64,000 nt of DNA from Streptomyces sp. FIT100 (GTDB taxonomy: Bacteria > Actinomycetota > Actinomycetes > Streptomycetales > Streptomycetaceae): positions 7,287,526 through 7,351,525 of the forward strand of contig NZ_CP075715.1 of assembly GCF_024584805.1 (NCBI RefSeq), in the 5' to 3' direction. The stretch's first letter is position 1. Each line of letters starts with the position of its first letter. The position numbers and the translations under genes were made by a program. Below, in pieces: positions 15,943 to 25,624 of the stretch. The notes beneath the pieces were generated by a model. The model saw only the letters and a program-made list of their open reading frames with translations. It was not told the DNA's origin and searched no databases.

Positions 15943-16806
15943 ATGCCCGAACTGCCCGAGGTCGAAGCGCTCAGAGGCTTCCTCGACGACCACCTCACCG
16001 GCAAGGAGTTCGCCAGACTCCTCCCCGTCGCGATCAGCGTCCTCAAGACGTACGACCCACCCCTCACCGCCATCGAGGGCGAAGAGGTCACCGCCGTCCA
16101 CCGGCACGGCAAGTTCCTCGACATCGGCACGGCCGGCGGGCTGCACCTCGTCTTCCACCTCGCCCGCGCCGGCTGGCTGCAGTGGAAGGACGTGCTGCCC
16201 TCCGGCGTGCCCCGGCCCGGCAAGGGCCCGCTCGCGCTGCGTGCCGCGCTCACCGGCGGGGACGGGTTCGACCTGACCGAGGCGGGCACGCAGAAGCGGC
16301 TCGCCGTCCACCTCGTGCGCGACCCCGCCGAGGTGCCCGGGGTCGCCCGTCTCGGCCCCGACCCGCTCGCCGAGGACTTCGGGCGGGACGCGTTCGCCGC
16401 GCTGCTCGCCGGTGAACGGCGCCAGATCAAGGGGGCGTTGCGCGACCAGAGCCTCATCGCCGGCATCGGCAACGCCTACAGCGACGAGATCCTGCACGTC
16501 GCGAGGATGTCGCCGTACAAGCTCACGTCGAAACTCACCGACGACGAGATCACCGGTCTCTACGAGGCCGTGCGCGAGACGCTCACCGATGCCGTCCGGC
16601 GTTCGCAGGGCGTGGCCGCAGGGCGCCTCAAGTCCGAGAAGAAGAGTGGGCTGCGGGTGCACGGCCGCACCGGCGAACCGTGTCCCGTGTGCGGCGACAC
16701 CATCCGCGAAGTCTCCTTCCACGACTCGTCGTTGCAGTACTGCCCCACCTGCCAGACCGGCGGCAAGCCGCTCGCCGACCGCCGGCTGTCCCGGCTGCTC
16801 AAGTGA
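15943..16806 (+). CDS. Fpg/Nei family DNA glycosylase
   Basis: A 287-residue base-excision repair glycosylase/AP lyase. The N-terminal MPELPEVE supplies the catalytic proline and glutamate; the helix-two-turn-helix region has QSLIAGIGNAYSDEIL; the C-terminus has a zinc finger CPVC...CPTC. The loop and finger details resemble the actinobacterial Nei-like subgroup more than classical MutM, so oxidised pyrimidines may be preferred (inference). ATG 15943 has GGAG just upstream. The last 8 bp overlap the end of the convergent anti-sigma gene. Confidence 0.92.
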   Translation: MPELPEVEALRGFLDDHLTGKEFARLLPVAISVLKTYDPPLTAIEGEEVTAVHRHGKFLDIGTAGGLHLVFHLARAGWLQWKDVLPSGVPRPGKGPLALRAALTGGDGFDLTEAGTQKRLAVHLVRDPAEVPGVARLGPDPLAEDFGRDAFAALLAGERRQIKGALRDQSLIAGIGNAYSDEILHVARMSPYKLTSKLTDDEITGLYEAVRETLTDAVRRSQGVAAGRLKSEKKSGLRVHGRTGEPCPVCGDTIREVSFHDSSLQYCPTCQTGGKPLADRRLSRLLK

Positions 16807-17431
16807 CGGCGAGGGAGACCAGGTGCTCGCCGCTCGTGGTCCGCACCTCGAAGCGGTCGACCTGATCCGGCCGCAGCGCCGTGGCCGCCTCCAGGTCCAG
16901 CGGGTCCTCGCTCCCGGGCGAATCGGGCACCGACCAGGTGATGACCGGGTACTCCGTGCCGTCCGTGGCGACCGCGACCAGCTCGCAGACGCGCGGGCCG
17001 CGTACGCGCGCCATGCGCAGCGTCAGGGACGTGCCCCACTCCGTGGCGCGCAGGCCGACGGCGCCGTACACCCCCGTCGCCGCGTCCGTCGCGGCGATCC
17101 GCCCGCCGGGCTCGCCGTCCGCCAGCCCCACCACGACGGCCGGCAGCGCCACGATGAGCGCGGCGGCCGCGGCCACGAGCCGCAGCCGGCGGCGTGAGCC
17201 GCGCCGCCGACGGTCCGCGACCGCGTGCACCAGCCGGTCCAGCAGCCCCGCGGACGGCCGGGTGACGGGACCGAGCCCGGAGAGCGCCGACGCGACCGGG
17301 GTCAGATCGGTCAGCCACAGGGCGCACAGGACGCACTCCGACAGATGCTCCTCAAAGCGGAACGCGTCCGCGGGCTCGAGGACGCCCAGCGCATAGGCGG
17401 CCACATCCCGGTGCCGCTCCCGCAGATCCAT
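16799..17431 (-). CDS. zf-HC2 anti-sigma factor
   Basis: A 210-residue single-pass membrane protein. The cytoplasmic N-terminus has the HxxxCxxC zinc motif (EHLSECVLC) of zinc-containing anti-sigma factors. A transmembrane segment lies at about 85-105 (AAAAALIVALPAVVV) and the rest is extracytoplasmic. Such genes normally sit directly after their ECF sigma gene, but here no sigma gene is adjacent. The ECF sigma factor at 23339-23881 is likewise without a partner and is the best candidate in the window. Confidence 0.85.
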   Translation of the reverse strand: MDLRERHRDVAAYALGVLEPADAFRFEEHLSECVLCALWLTDLTPVASALSGLGPVTRPSAGLLDRLVHAVADRRRRGSRRRLRLVAAAAALIVALPAVVVGLADGEPGGRIAATDAATGVYGAVGLRATEWGTSLTLRMARVRGPRVCELVAVATDGTEYPVITWSVPDSPGSEDPLDLEAATALRPDQVDRFEVRTTSGEHLVSLAVT

Positions 17432-17594
17432 GGACCAATCCTTCGGCTCGTCGGCTACGAACGGTCCATACGGGTCGTACGTACCGTGGTGTCGACCTGG
17501 AATACGCAGCCCGGTGCCGCCTTGCTCATTCGCGGGCGCGACAAGCGTGACCAGGGCCGTGGCCGCCCGTCCCCGCCGCGCCTAAAATCCGCCC

Positions 17595-18437
<843 letters not shown>

Positions 18438-18586
18438 CGACCGTTCGTCGTCCCGCGGACACCGTTCGTCGCCCCGCCCGGCCCGTACGGCGAAGGGAAG
18501 GGCCGCTGACCGAGCCGTCACCGCAATCCGCGTGATCGCCCTCCGCCCGCGCCTACGCTTGGCCGGGCAGGGGGAGAAGGGGCCCG

Positions 18587-18856
18587 ATGTCCGAGATCGA
18601 AGCGCTGCTCCGGGAGCTCAGCGGGCTCCAGGCCGTGCGGCCCGGCACCGGTGCCGGTGACATCGAGGCGGTGCTGGCCAGGGCCAGGAGCGCGGCGGCC
18701 CGTTGGGCCGATGTCCTGGACGAGATCCGCGAGTCCGCACAGGGCCTCGTGGGACCTCGCGCGGCGGCCGCCCTCGAAGTCGCCTTCCGCCGGGCCGAGG
18801 AGTCGTACGTCGAGCTGGAGATCGCCCTCGCCGACTGCGCGGAGACGCACGGGTAG
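18587..18856 (+). CDS. Small hypothetical protein in the symporter module
   Basis: An 89-residue, probably all-helical soluble protein with no signal peptide or motif I recognise. It sits between the LytTR regulator and the symporter genes on the same strand, with GGGGGAGAAGGGG before its ATG. Its last four codons (THG and TAG) are the first unit of a 15-bp tandem repeat that continues past the stop. Function unknown. Confidence 0.7.
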   Translation: MSEIEALLRELSGLQAVRPGTGAGDIEAVLARARSAAARWADVLDEIRESAQGLVGPRAAAALEVAFRRAEESYVELEIALADCAETHG

Positions 18857-18948
18857 GACACGCACGGGTAGGGCATGCACGGGTAGGGCATGCACGGGTG
18901 GGACAGGCACACGCAGGGGACGCACGCGGAGGGGAGACGCACGGGTAG
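18842..18948 (+). repeat. 15-bp tandem repeats that duplicate a stop codon
   Basis: Seven units of about 15 bp follow each other, the first three ending CACGGGTAG. Because the unit is a multiple of three, the TAG stop of the upstream gene recurs in frame at 18869 and 18884, giving three successive in-frame stops. Later units have diverged. Confidence 0.8.
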
Positions 18949-19081
18949 CGGCGCCGAGACCGGGGCGAAACCAGGACGAGACCCGCCGCCGTCTACCCTC
19001 CGTCATCGCTCCTGCGTAAACTCCATGAACTCTGTCCGAACAAGCCGCCGACAGGGCGACAGATGCCGGGAGCGGACACCG

Positions 19082-19462
19082 ATGTCTGCAGAGCAGCCGC
19101 CACGCCGCGAGGTGGTCACGGGCGTGCCCCGCGCCGCCCGCCGCCGCCCCGGCCATGCCCCCGCCCGCTCCGAGATCACCGAGCAGACCCCGCTCGGCGG
19201 GGTGTACGTCCGCTCCCTCATGCGCAGTCAGCTGCGCACGGCCCTCTACGCCCTCGGCGCGCTCGCCCTGCTCGTCGGCACGCTCCCGCTGCTGTTCGCC
19301 TTCCCCGCCGCCGTCCTCGGCTCCTTCGCCTCGCCCGAGCCGTTCGTCTGGGCGGCGCTCGGGGTGCTCGTCTACCCGGTGATGTGGCTGATCGCGCGCT
19401 GGTACGTCCGCCGGGCCGAGCGCAACGAACGCGACTTCACCGGACTCGTCGAAGGCCGCTGA
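19082..19462 (+). CDS. Small two-TM membrane protein (DUF485-like) upstream of a symporter
   Basis: A 126-residue protein with a basic N-terminal 50 residues and two transmembrane helices (ALYALGALALLVGTLPLLF and FVWAALGVLVYPVMWLI). This resembles the small DUF485-type proteins encoded just before acetate-type sodium/solute symporters. It starts 31 bp before the symporter gene, so the two are likely co-transcribed. A role as accessory subunit is inferred from neighbourhood only. Confidence 0.75.
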   Translation: MSAEQPPRREVVTGVPRAARRRPGHAPARSEITEQTPLGGVYVRSLMRSQLRTALYALGALALLVGTLPLLFAFPAAVLGSFASPEPFVWAALGVLVYPVMWLIARWYVRRAERNERDFTGLVEGR

Positions 19463-19492
19463 CGCCACCCGTGGGAAGCAGCCGGTGAACCC

Positions 19493-21226
19493 GTGAACCA
19501 GACCTATGCGGTGACGGCCGTGACCGCCGTCGTCCTCGCGACCGTCCTCATCGGCGCCCTCGGCCTGCGCATATCCCGCACCACCTCCGACTTCTACGTG
19601 GCCTCACGCACCGTCGGACCGGGCCTGAACGCGGCCGCCATCAGCGGCGAGTACCTCTCCGCCGCCTCCTTCCTCGGCATCGCGGGCCTCGTCCTCCTCC
19701 AGGGCCCCGACATGCTCTGGTACCCGGTCGGCTACACCGCCGGCTATCTCGTCCTGCTGGTCCTCGTCGCCGCCCCGCTGCGCCGCTCGGGGGCGTACAC
19801 CCTCTCCGACTTCGCCGAGGCCCGGCTCGAATCGGCAGCCGTGCGCCGCCTCGCCAGCCTCTTCGTCGTCGGCATCGGCTGGCTCTATCTCCTGCCGCAG
19901 CTCCAGGGCGCCGGACTCACCCTGGAGATCCTCACCGGCGCGCCCGACTGGGTCGGCGGGCTCGTCGTCGCCGTCGTCGTGACGGGCGCGGTCGCGGCGG
20001 GCGGAATGCGCTCCATCACCTTCGTCCAGGCTTTCCAGTACTGGCTGAAGCTCACCGCGCTCCTGGTGCCCGCCCTCTTCCTCGCCGCCGCCTGGGCCGG
20101 CGACGACGCGCCCAGGGCCCGCTTCGACGCACCCGCCGTCGTCCGTGAGCACACCGAGGTACGGATCGACGACACCGTACGGATCGAGCTGGAGGAGCCG
20201 CTCACCGTCACCGTCTCCGGCGTCGTCGACGGCGCCCGCCACGACGGGCGGCGCCTCACTCTCGGCGAAGGCGCCCATCGCGTCGACGCGGGGACCAGCC
20301 TCGCCTTCCCCGAAGGCGCCGAGCTGCCCGAACGGGCCTCCACCGGCGCCGACCCGGCCGGCTGGTCGCAGCCCCTCGCCGGCGGACGCGACGGCTACCA
20401 GCTGTACGCCACCTACGGACTGATCCTCGCGACCTTTCTCGGCACCATGGGGCTGCCCCATGTCGCCGTCCGCTTCTACACCAGCCCCAACGGCCGCGCC
20501 GCGCGCCGCACCACCCTCGTCGTGCTCGGCCTGATCGGGGCGTTCTATCTGCTGCCGCCCGTGTACGGCGCGCTCGGCCGGATCTACGCCCCCGAACTCG
20601 CCCTCACCGGCGAGGCCGACGCCGCCGTGCTCGTCCTGCCGGAGCGGATGATCGGGGGCGTCGCGGGCGATCTGCTCGGCGCGCTCCTCGCGGGCGGCGC
20701 GTTCGCCGCGTTCCTGTCGACCGCGTCGGGACTGACCATGTCCGTCGCCGGAGTCGTCTCCCAGGACGTGCTGCCCTCGCGCGGCGTACGGCACTTCCGG
20801 CTCGCCACCGTCCTGTCGATGGCCGTGCCGCTGGCGCTGAGCGTCGTCGCCACCAACGTGCCGGTCGCGGACGCGGTCGGCCTCGCCTTCGCCGTCTCGG
20901 CCTCCTCCTTCTGCCCGCTGCTCGTCCTCGGCATCTGGTGGCGGCGGCTCACCCCGCCGGGCGCGGCGGCCGGGCTCGTCGCGGGCGGCGGCGCCGCGCT
21001 GACCGCCGTGATGGCCACCCGCGCCGGCCTCGCCCCCGAGGGCTGGGCGCACACCCTGATGGCCTGGCCCGCGGTCTGGTCCGTACCGCTCGGCTTCCTC
21101 ACGATGGTGCTCGTCTCGCTCGCGACACCTCGGCACATACCCGACGGGGCCGCGGCGATCCTCGCCCGGCTCCATCTGCCGGAGGACCTCGCCGGCCGGC
21201 CCCGGCCCGAAGGAGCCGAGCGATGA
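19493..21226 (+). CDS. Sodium/solute symporter, acetate-permease type
   Basis: A 577-residue SSS-family transporter with about 13 transmembrane helices; the first half (SGEYLSAASFLGIAGL, TLSDFAEARL) is closest to ActP-like cation/acetate symporters. An unusual soluble insert of about 100 residues at about 200-300 (from HTEVRIDDT to GWSQPLAGG) lies between helices and is probably extracellular. Genes on either side encode a LytTR regulator and a LytS kinase, so a small organic acid sensed outside may control its own uptake. It ends in ATGA, overlapping the next micro-ORF. Confidence 0.88.
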   Translation: MNQTYAVTAVTAVVLATVLIGALGLRISRTTSDFYVASRTVGPGLNAAAISGEYLSAASFLGIAGLVLLQGPDMLWYPVGYTAGYLVLLVLVAAPLRRSGAYTLSDFAEARLESAAVRRLASLFVVGIGWLYLLPQLQGAGLTLEILTGAPDWVGGLVVAVVVTGAVAAGGMRSITFVQAFQYWLKLTALLVPALFLAAAWAGDDAPRARFDAPAVVREHTEVRIDDTVRIELEEPLTVTVSGVVDGARHDGRRLTLGEGAHRVDAGTSLAFPEGAELPERASTGADPAGWSQPLAGGRDGYQLYATYGLILATFLGTMGLPHVAVRFYTSPNGRAARRTTLVVLGLIGAFYLLPPVYGALGRIYAPELALTGEADAAVLVLPERMIGGVAGDLLGALLAGGAFAAFLSTASGLTMSVAGVVSQDVLPSRGVRHFRLATVLSMAVPLALSVVATNVPVADAVGLAFAVSASSFCPLLVLGIWWRRLTPPGAAAGLVAGGGAALTAVMATRAGLAPEGWAHTLMAWPAVWSVPLGFLTMVLVSLATPRHIPDGAAAILARLHLPEDLAGRPRPEGAER

Positions 21227-21276
21227 GCACGCCACGCCACCGAGGGCCTGCGACGACCGCGGGGGGCCCGCGATGA
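21223..21276 (+). CDS. 17-residue micro-ORF bridging symporter and kinase genes
   Basis: ATG 21223 overlaps the symporter stop (ATGA), and the reading frame of 17 codons ends in a TGA that overlaps the kinase ATG 21273 (again ATGA). Its product (MSTPRHRGPATTAGGPR) is basic and looks non-functional. Its role is more likely to carry terminating ribosomes from the symporter gene to the kinase gene. Confidence 0.55.
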   Translation: MSTPRHRGPATTAGGPR

Positions 21277-22484
21277 GCGCGACGGCGCTGGCCGCGCTCG
21301 GCGCCGCCGCGGCCGTCCTCCTCGCGGCCGGGTTCGGACTCGGCCGGCTCACCGCACGCCGCGACACCGACCCCGACCTCGACCTCGGCACCCCCGTCGA
21401 GCGGGCCACGTTCCACACCCTGCACACCGCCTCGCTCGCCGCCCCTCCGCTGCGCGCCGGTCTCACCGAGGACACCGCCCGCAAGGCCGCGCGACGGCTG
21501 CGCTCCCTGCTCGGCACCGAGGCGCTCTGCCTCACCGACCGCGAGACCGTCCTCGCCTGGGACGGCAGCGGCGGCGACCACCACGGGGAGCGGGTGATGC
21601 GCAGCGTCGCCGGCGTACTCGACTCGGGCCGCAGCCAGTCGCTCCGCACCGGCTGCGACACCCCCGAGTGCCCGCTGCGCTGGGCCGTCATCGCCCCGCT
21701 CACCGGCGAGGAGGGCGTACTCGGTGCGCTCGTCGCCTACGGGTCGAAGGAGTCCGCGGTGCTCGTGCGGGCCGCCACGGAGGTGGCCCGCTGGGTCTCC
21801 GTCCAGCTGGAGCTCGCCGAGCTCGACCGGTCCCGCACCCGGCTGATCGAGGCCGAGATCCGCGCGCTGCGCGCCCAGATCTCCCCCCACTTCATCTTCA
21901 ACTCGCTCGCCGCCATCGCCTCCTTCGTCCGCACCGACCCCGAACGGGCCAGGGAACTCCTGCTGGAGTTCGCCGACTTCACCCGCTACTCGTTCCGCAG
22001 GCACGGCGACTTCACCCACCTCGCCGACGAACTCCGCTGCATCGAGCAGTATCTGGCGCTCGCGGGGGCCCGTTTCGGCGACCGGCTGAAGGTGACCCTC
22101 CAGGTCGCCCCCGAAGTGCTCCCGGTCGCCCTGCCCTTCCTCTGCCTCCAGCCGCTCGTCGAGAACGCCGTCAAGCACGGCCTGGAGGACTCCCGCGAGG
22201 AGTGCCGGGTCTCCATCTCCGCGCGGGACGCGGGCGCCGAGGCGGTGGTCACCATCGAGGACGACGGCGTCGGCATGGACCCGGCCGAGCTGCGCCGCAT
22301 CCTCGCGGGGGACGACGGTGCCCGTCCGTCGGGTATCGGGCTGCGCAACGTGGACGAACGGCTGCGGCAGGTGTACGGCGACGAGCACGGCCTCGTCATC
22401 GAGACGGGCGTCGCGGCGGGCATGAAGATCACGGTCCGGATCCCCAAGTACCGGGCGGGCGTGCACAAGAACGCGGCTCGGTAG
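21273..22484 (+). CDS. LytS-type sensor histidine kinase
   Basis: A 403-residue kinase with one N-terminal membrane helix, a GAF-like region (about 60-190), and a His-kinase domain with the phosphoacceptor in QISPHFIFNSLAAIASF. The ATPase has an N-box PLVENAVKHGL and a G-box EDDGVGMDP. It is the expected partner of the LytTR regulator at 17595. The intervening symporter may itself be part of sensing, as in other transporter-linked LytS systems (inference). The gene is linked to the symporter through a 17-codon micro-ORF. Confidence 0.9.
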   Translation: MSATALAALGAAAAVLLAAGFGLGRLTARRDTDPDLDLGTPVERATFHTLHTASLAAPPLRAGLTEDTARKAARRLRSLLGTEALCLTDRETVLAWDGSGGDHHGERVMRSVAGVLDSGRSQSLRTGCDTPECPLRWAVIAPLTGEEGVLGALVAYGSKESAVLVRAATEVARWVSVQLELAELDRSRTRLIEAEIRALRAQISPHFIFNSLAAIASFVRTDPERARELLLEFADFTRYSFRRHGDFTHLADELRCIEQYLALAGARFGDRLKVTLQVAPEVLPVALPFLCLQPLVENAVKHGLEDSREECRVSISARDAGAEAVVTIEDDGVGMDPAELRRILAGDDGARPSGIGLRNVDERLRQVYGDEHGLVIETGVAAGMKITVRIPKYRAGVHKNAAR

Positions 22485-22498
22485 GGATCCACCGGGAT

Positions 22499-22969
22499 TC
22501 AGTAGAGATGGATGGCCAGATGGCCCAGGGGCAGCCCGAGCCGCCAGGCGGGCGTCCACACCTGCGCCGACTCGTCCACCGTCTCCTCCGGCGGCAGGAC
22601 CGTCGGCCACGGCCCCGTCCCGTCGCCGAGATCGGTGGCGAGCAGCTCGGTCCGCTCCAGCCACCGCCAGGCGCTGCGCGCCATCGCCAGTCCGGGGTCG
22701 GGACCGGTGACGTCGCGCTCGAACGCCGCCCGGACGGCCATCCGTTCGGAGACCCACTCCGGCCAGGGATGCCCGTAGGCCGTGCGCGACAGCCACTCGT
22801 CAAGCCGGTACTCGGACCGTATGCCGGCGGGCTCGTCGGGGCCGCCGCACAGGTAGATCGTCAGGGCCAGCGTCTCCCGGCCGGCCCTGAACTCCAGCGA
22901 ACCGGTCTCCACCAGGCCGCCGGTGCGCAGCACCTCGTGGGCCAGGTAGTCGGCGCACAGCCAGGCCAT
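22499..22969 (-). CDS. Hypothetical protein
   Basis: A 156-residue soluble, Trp-rich protein (MAWLCADYLAHEVL at the start; ends GLPLGHLAIHLY). ATG 22969 has a consensus GGAGG five bases upstream, so the gene is probably real. It converges on the LytS gene with only 14 bp between the stop codons. I do not recognise the family. Confidence 0.65.
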   Translation of the reverse strand: MAWLCADYLAHEVLRTGGLVETGSLEFRAGRETLALTIYLCGGPDEPAGIRSEYRLDEWLSRTAYGHPWPEWVSERMAVRAAFERDVTGPDPGLAMARSAWRWLERTELLATDLGDGTGPWPTVLPPEETVDESAQVWTPAWRLGLPLGHLAIHLY

Positions 22970-23283
22970 GGGGACCTCCGGACCGACAGCACCGGTGCCG
23001 TTCGTACTCTCGGGCAGCACTCTCCCCACCTTCTCCCCGGACTCTCGCTCATGTGCTCGTCCTACGGCTGTCGACGACGAGCCTCCACCGTGAGACACGC
23101 GTCCGGGTCCCTCTTTACTCAACCCGAGCGGCCGATGGCGAATCCCGCGGAGACGGCTCCGTGGCCATGGGGAGTCCAGAACCTTGCCGGGGCGTCCGGT
23201 GCCCAAGTGACGCCGGCCCGGGGCGAGAAGCCGGTCCGCGTGGGGCGGGACCGGTCGGCCGGTCGGCCCCTCGGCGTCAGGGC
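22970..23283. other. Gene-free spacer
   Basis: No frame here has a ribosome-binding site and plausible start. It should hold the promoter of the minus-strand hypothetical gene; the only AT-rich patch is around 23110-23125. I see no clear operator. The left end of the ECF repeat array follows at 23284. Confidence 0.5.
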
Positions 23284-23353
23284 GCCCGGCCTCACGCCCT
23301 CGGAGGTGCCGGGCCTCACGCCGCGGAGGCGCCGGGCCTCATGCCGCGGAGGC
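23284..23353 (-). repeat. 23-bp tandem repeats across the ECF sigma stop codon
   Basis: Three units (24, 23, 23 bp), the last two differing at one base (GCCGGGCCTCAYGCCGCGGA core on the plus strand). The sigma-factor stop codon lies inside the unit at 23331-23353, so the end of the gene was duplicated downstream of itself. Confidence 0.8.
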
Positions 23354-23881
23354 GACCGGCGCACGGCTGTAGCCCGGCAGCGAGCGGGCCAGCCGGCGCA
23401 GCGCGTGGTACGAGCGCGACTTGACCGTGCCCGCCGGTATGCCGAGCGCCTGCGCGGCCTCGGCGACGCTGCGCCCCTGGAAGTAGATCTCCTCCAGCAC
23501 GGCCCGGTGCTCGGGGCTCAGTGAGCGCACTGCCGCACGGACGTCGAGCGCCGCGACGGCGCGGTCGGTGGCGTCCGCCGGGTCGGGCGTCGCCGCGAGG
23601 ATGCCGTCGGCGATCTCGGTGGGCCGGGCCAGCCGGGAGCGGCGCGCGTCGATCGCGAGCCGGCGGGCGACGGTGAAGAGCCACGGCCGCATCGACTCGT
23701 ACGGACCTTCGAACGCCTCGGGGTGCTGCCAGGCCCGCAGCAGGGTCTCCTGGAGCAGGTCCTCGGCCCGCTGCCGGTCGCCGTAGGTCAGTCCGACCAG
23801 AAAGCTCAGCAGGGCGGGACCGTGTTCGCGCTTCAGCTCCGCCAGGGCCCGCTCGTCGGTCGTCGCCGTTGCCGTCGCCAT
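23339..23881 (-). CDS. ECF-type RNA polymerase sigma factor
   Basis: A 180-residue group 4 sigma factor. Region 2 is at about 25-85 (RAEDLLQETLLRAWQHPE, RPWLFTVARRLAIDARR) and region 4 at about 110-165 (LSPEHRAVLEEIYFQGRSV, GIPAGTVKSRSYHALRRL). I used ATG 23881 since GGGAGAGG lies nine bases before it; ATG 23890 adds three residues but abuts that site. No anti-sigma gene is adjacent. The zf-HC2 protein at 16799-17431 could be a displaced partner. Confidence 0.9.
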   Translation of the reverse strand: MATATATTDERALAELKREHGPALLSFLVGLTYGDRQRAEDLLQETLLRAWQHPEAFEGPYESMRPWLFTVARRLAIDARRSRLARPTEIADGILAATPDPADATDRAVAALDVRAAVRSLSPEHRAVLEEIYFQGRSVAEAAQALGIPAGTVKSRSYHALRRLARSLPGYSRAPVASAA

Positions 23882-24041
23882 CGTCGGCATCCTCTCCCGC
23901 AGAAGTCACCAGGGATTTCGCTGCTGCGTGGCGTATCCGAACGCATCGGGGCGTGAAGGGACAGGCGTCGTACGCGGATGTGCGTTGAGCGGTCGCACTC
24001 CTCGGCGAATGGTGCGGCGAGCGGTCGACCGGACGGGTGTG

Positions 24042-25475
24042 CTACCCCGGTCCGGGCCGCCCCTCCCGCTCGGTCCTGCCCAGCTCCGAGCGGCGGTACG
24101 AGTAGGTGAAGTAGATGACGAGGCCGACCAGGAACCACACCGCGAACCGCGCCCACGTCTGCCAGTCCAGGAAGGTGATCAGCCAGACCGAGAAGACGAC
24201 ACCGAGCGCCGGCACGACCGGCATGCCCGGACAGCGGAACGTCCGCGGCAGCTCCGGATGCCGGTAGCGCAGCACGATCACCGCGACGCACACCACGACG
24301 AACGCCAGCAGGATGCCGATGTTGGTCAGCTCGGCCGCCTCGCCGATCGGCAGGAAGCCGGCGATCACCGCCGACGCCACACCGGCGATCCAGGTCACAC
24401 GGATCGGGACGTGCCGCGTCGGATGCGTCTTGGCGAACCAGCGGGGGAGCAGCCCGTCCCGGCTCATCGAGAACCAGACCCGGGTCACACCGAGCATGAA
24501 GGTGAACATCACCGTGAGGATGCCGATGATGGCGCCCACCGCGATGACGTTCGCGACGCCGCCGAGACCCACCGCCTTGAAGGCCGAGGAGAAGCCGCTC
24601 TCCGGGTCGATCTCCTTGTAGTTCTGCATCCCCGTCAGGACGAGGCAGGCGAGCACGTACAGCACCATCGAGATCGCCAGCGAGTAGACGATCGCCTTCG
24701 GCATGTGGCGCTGCGCGTCCTTGGACTCCTCGGCCGCCGTCGACATGGCGTCGTAGCCGAACACCGCGAAGAAGACCGTCGCCGCGCCGGTGAAGGCGCC
24801 GCTGACGCCGTACGGGAAGAAGGGGTTGTAGTTGGCCGAGTCGATGTGGAAGAAGCCGAGGACGATCACCAGCAGCACGACCAGGACCTTCAGCACCACG
24901 ACGCCCGTCTCGAAACGGGCGGCGTTCTTGATGCCGAGGGTCAGCAGGTAGGCGGTGAACAGGCACAGCACCGAGGCGATCAGATCCACCTGGTGGCCGG
25001 GGCCCGTGCCGGGCGCGCCCAGCATCCAGACGGGCAGCTCCGCCCCCATCTCGCCCAGCAGGAAGTTGAAGTAGCCCGAGATCCCGATCGCGACCACCGC
25101 GACGATCGCCGTGTACTCCAGGAGCAGGTCCCAGCCGATGAACCAGCCGGCGAGCTCTCCGAGGACCGCGTAGCCGTACGTGTAGGCCGACCCCGCCTTC
25201 GGGATCAGTCCCGCGAACTCCGCGTACGAGAACGCCGCGGCCGCGCTCGCCACACCCGCGATCAGGAACGAGACGAGGACCGCGGGACCCGCCGTCTCGT
25301 TCGCCACCGCCCCTGCGAGTGCGAAGATCCCCGCCCCGATGATGCCGCCGACGCCGATGGCCGTGAGCTGCCACAGGCCGAGCGTCCTGGTGAGCTGTTC
25401 GCCCGGGGCGCCTTCTTCGATCAGTGCGATGGGCTTGCGGCGCAGCACGCCCTGTCCCACCCGGAGCCCTGCCAT
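24042..25475 (-). CDS. APC-family amino acid permease
   Basis: A 477-residue transporter with 12 or more helices. The first-helix motif GIIGAGIFAL and the later EESKDAQRHMPKAI resemble the cationic amino-acid / CAT-like branch of the APC superfamily (YfnA type). Exact substrate not determinable. The start follows GAGGTGACTC. A universal stress protein gene lies upstream on the same strand but is separated by a hairpin, so they are probably separate transcripts. Confidence 0.88.
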   Translation of the reverse strand: MAGLRVGQGVLRRKPIALIEEGAPGEQLTRTLGLWQLTAIGVGGIIGAGIFALAGAVANETAGPAVLVSFLIAGVASAAAAFSYAEFAGLIPKAGSAYTYGYAVLGELAGWFIGWDLLLEYTAIVAVVAIGISGYFNFLLGEMGAELPVWMLGAPGTGPGHQVDLIASVLCLFTAYLLTLGIKNAARFETGVVVLKVLVVLLVIVLGFFHIDSANYNPFFPYGVSGAFTGAATVFFAVFGYDAMSTAAEESKDAQRHMPKAIVYSLAISMVLYVLACLVLTGMQNYKEIDPESGFSSAFKAVGLGGVANVIAVGAIIGILTVMFTFMLGVTRVWFSMSRDGLLPRWFAKTHPTRHVPIRVTWIAGVASAVIAGFLPIGEAAELTNIGILLAFVVVCVAVIVLRYRHPELPRTFRCPGMPVVPALGVVFSVWLITFLDWQTWARFAVWFLVGLVIYFTYSYRRSELGRTEREGRPGPG

Positions 25476-25605
25476 GAGTCACCTCTTCGCGGACTGCTGT
25501 CGGCCGAGGCGGTTCATGATGGACCAGCGGCGCCTGCGTGCGGAAGGCGACATGCAGGCCGGCGAGTGAGGATTCCGCGTGGAGCCGGGGACGATCCGCG
25601 CGGGT

Positions 25606-25620
25606 CGCGAAGGCTTCGCG
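25606..25620 (-). terminator. Hairpin after the universal stress protein gene
   Basis: CGCGAAGGCTTCGCG is a near-perfect hairpin five bases beyond the stop codon of the minus-strand gene at 25625. Confidence 0.55.
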
Positions 25621-25624
25621 GGCG

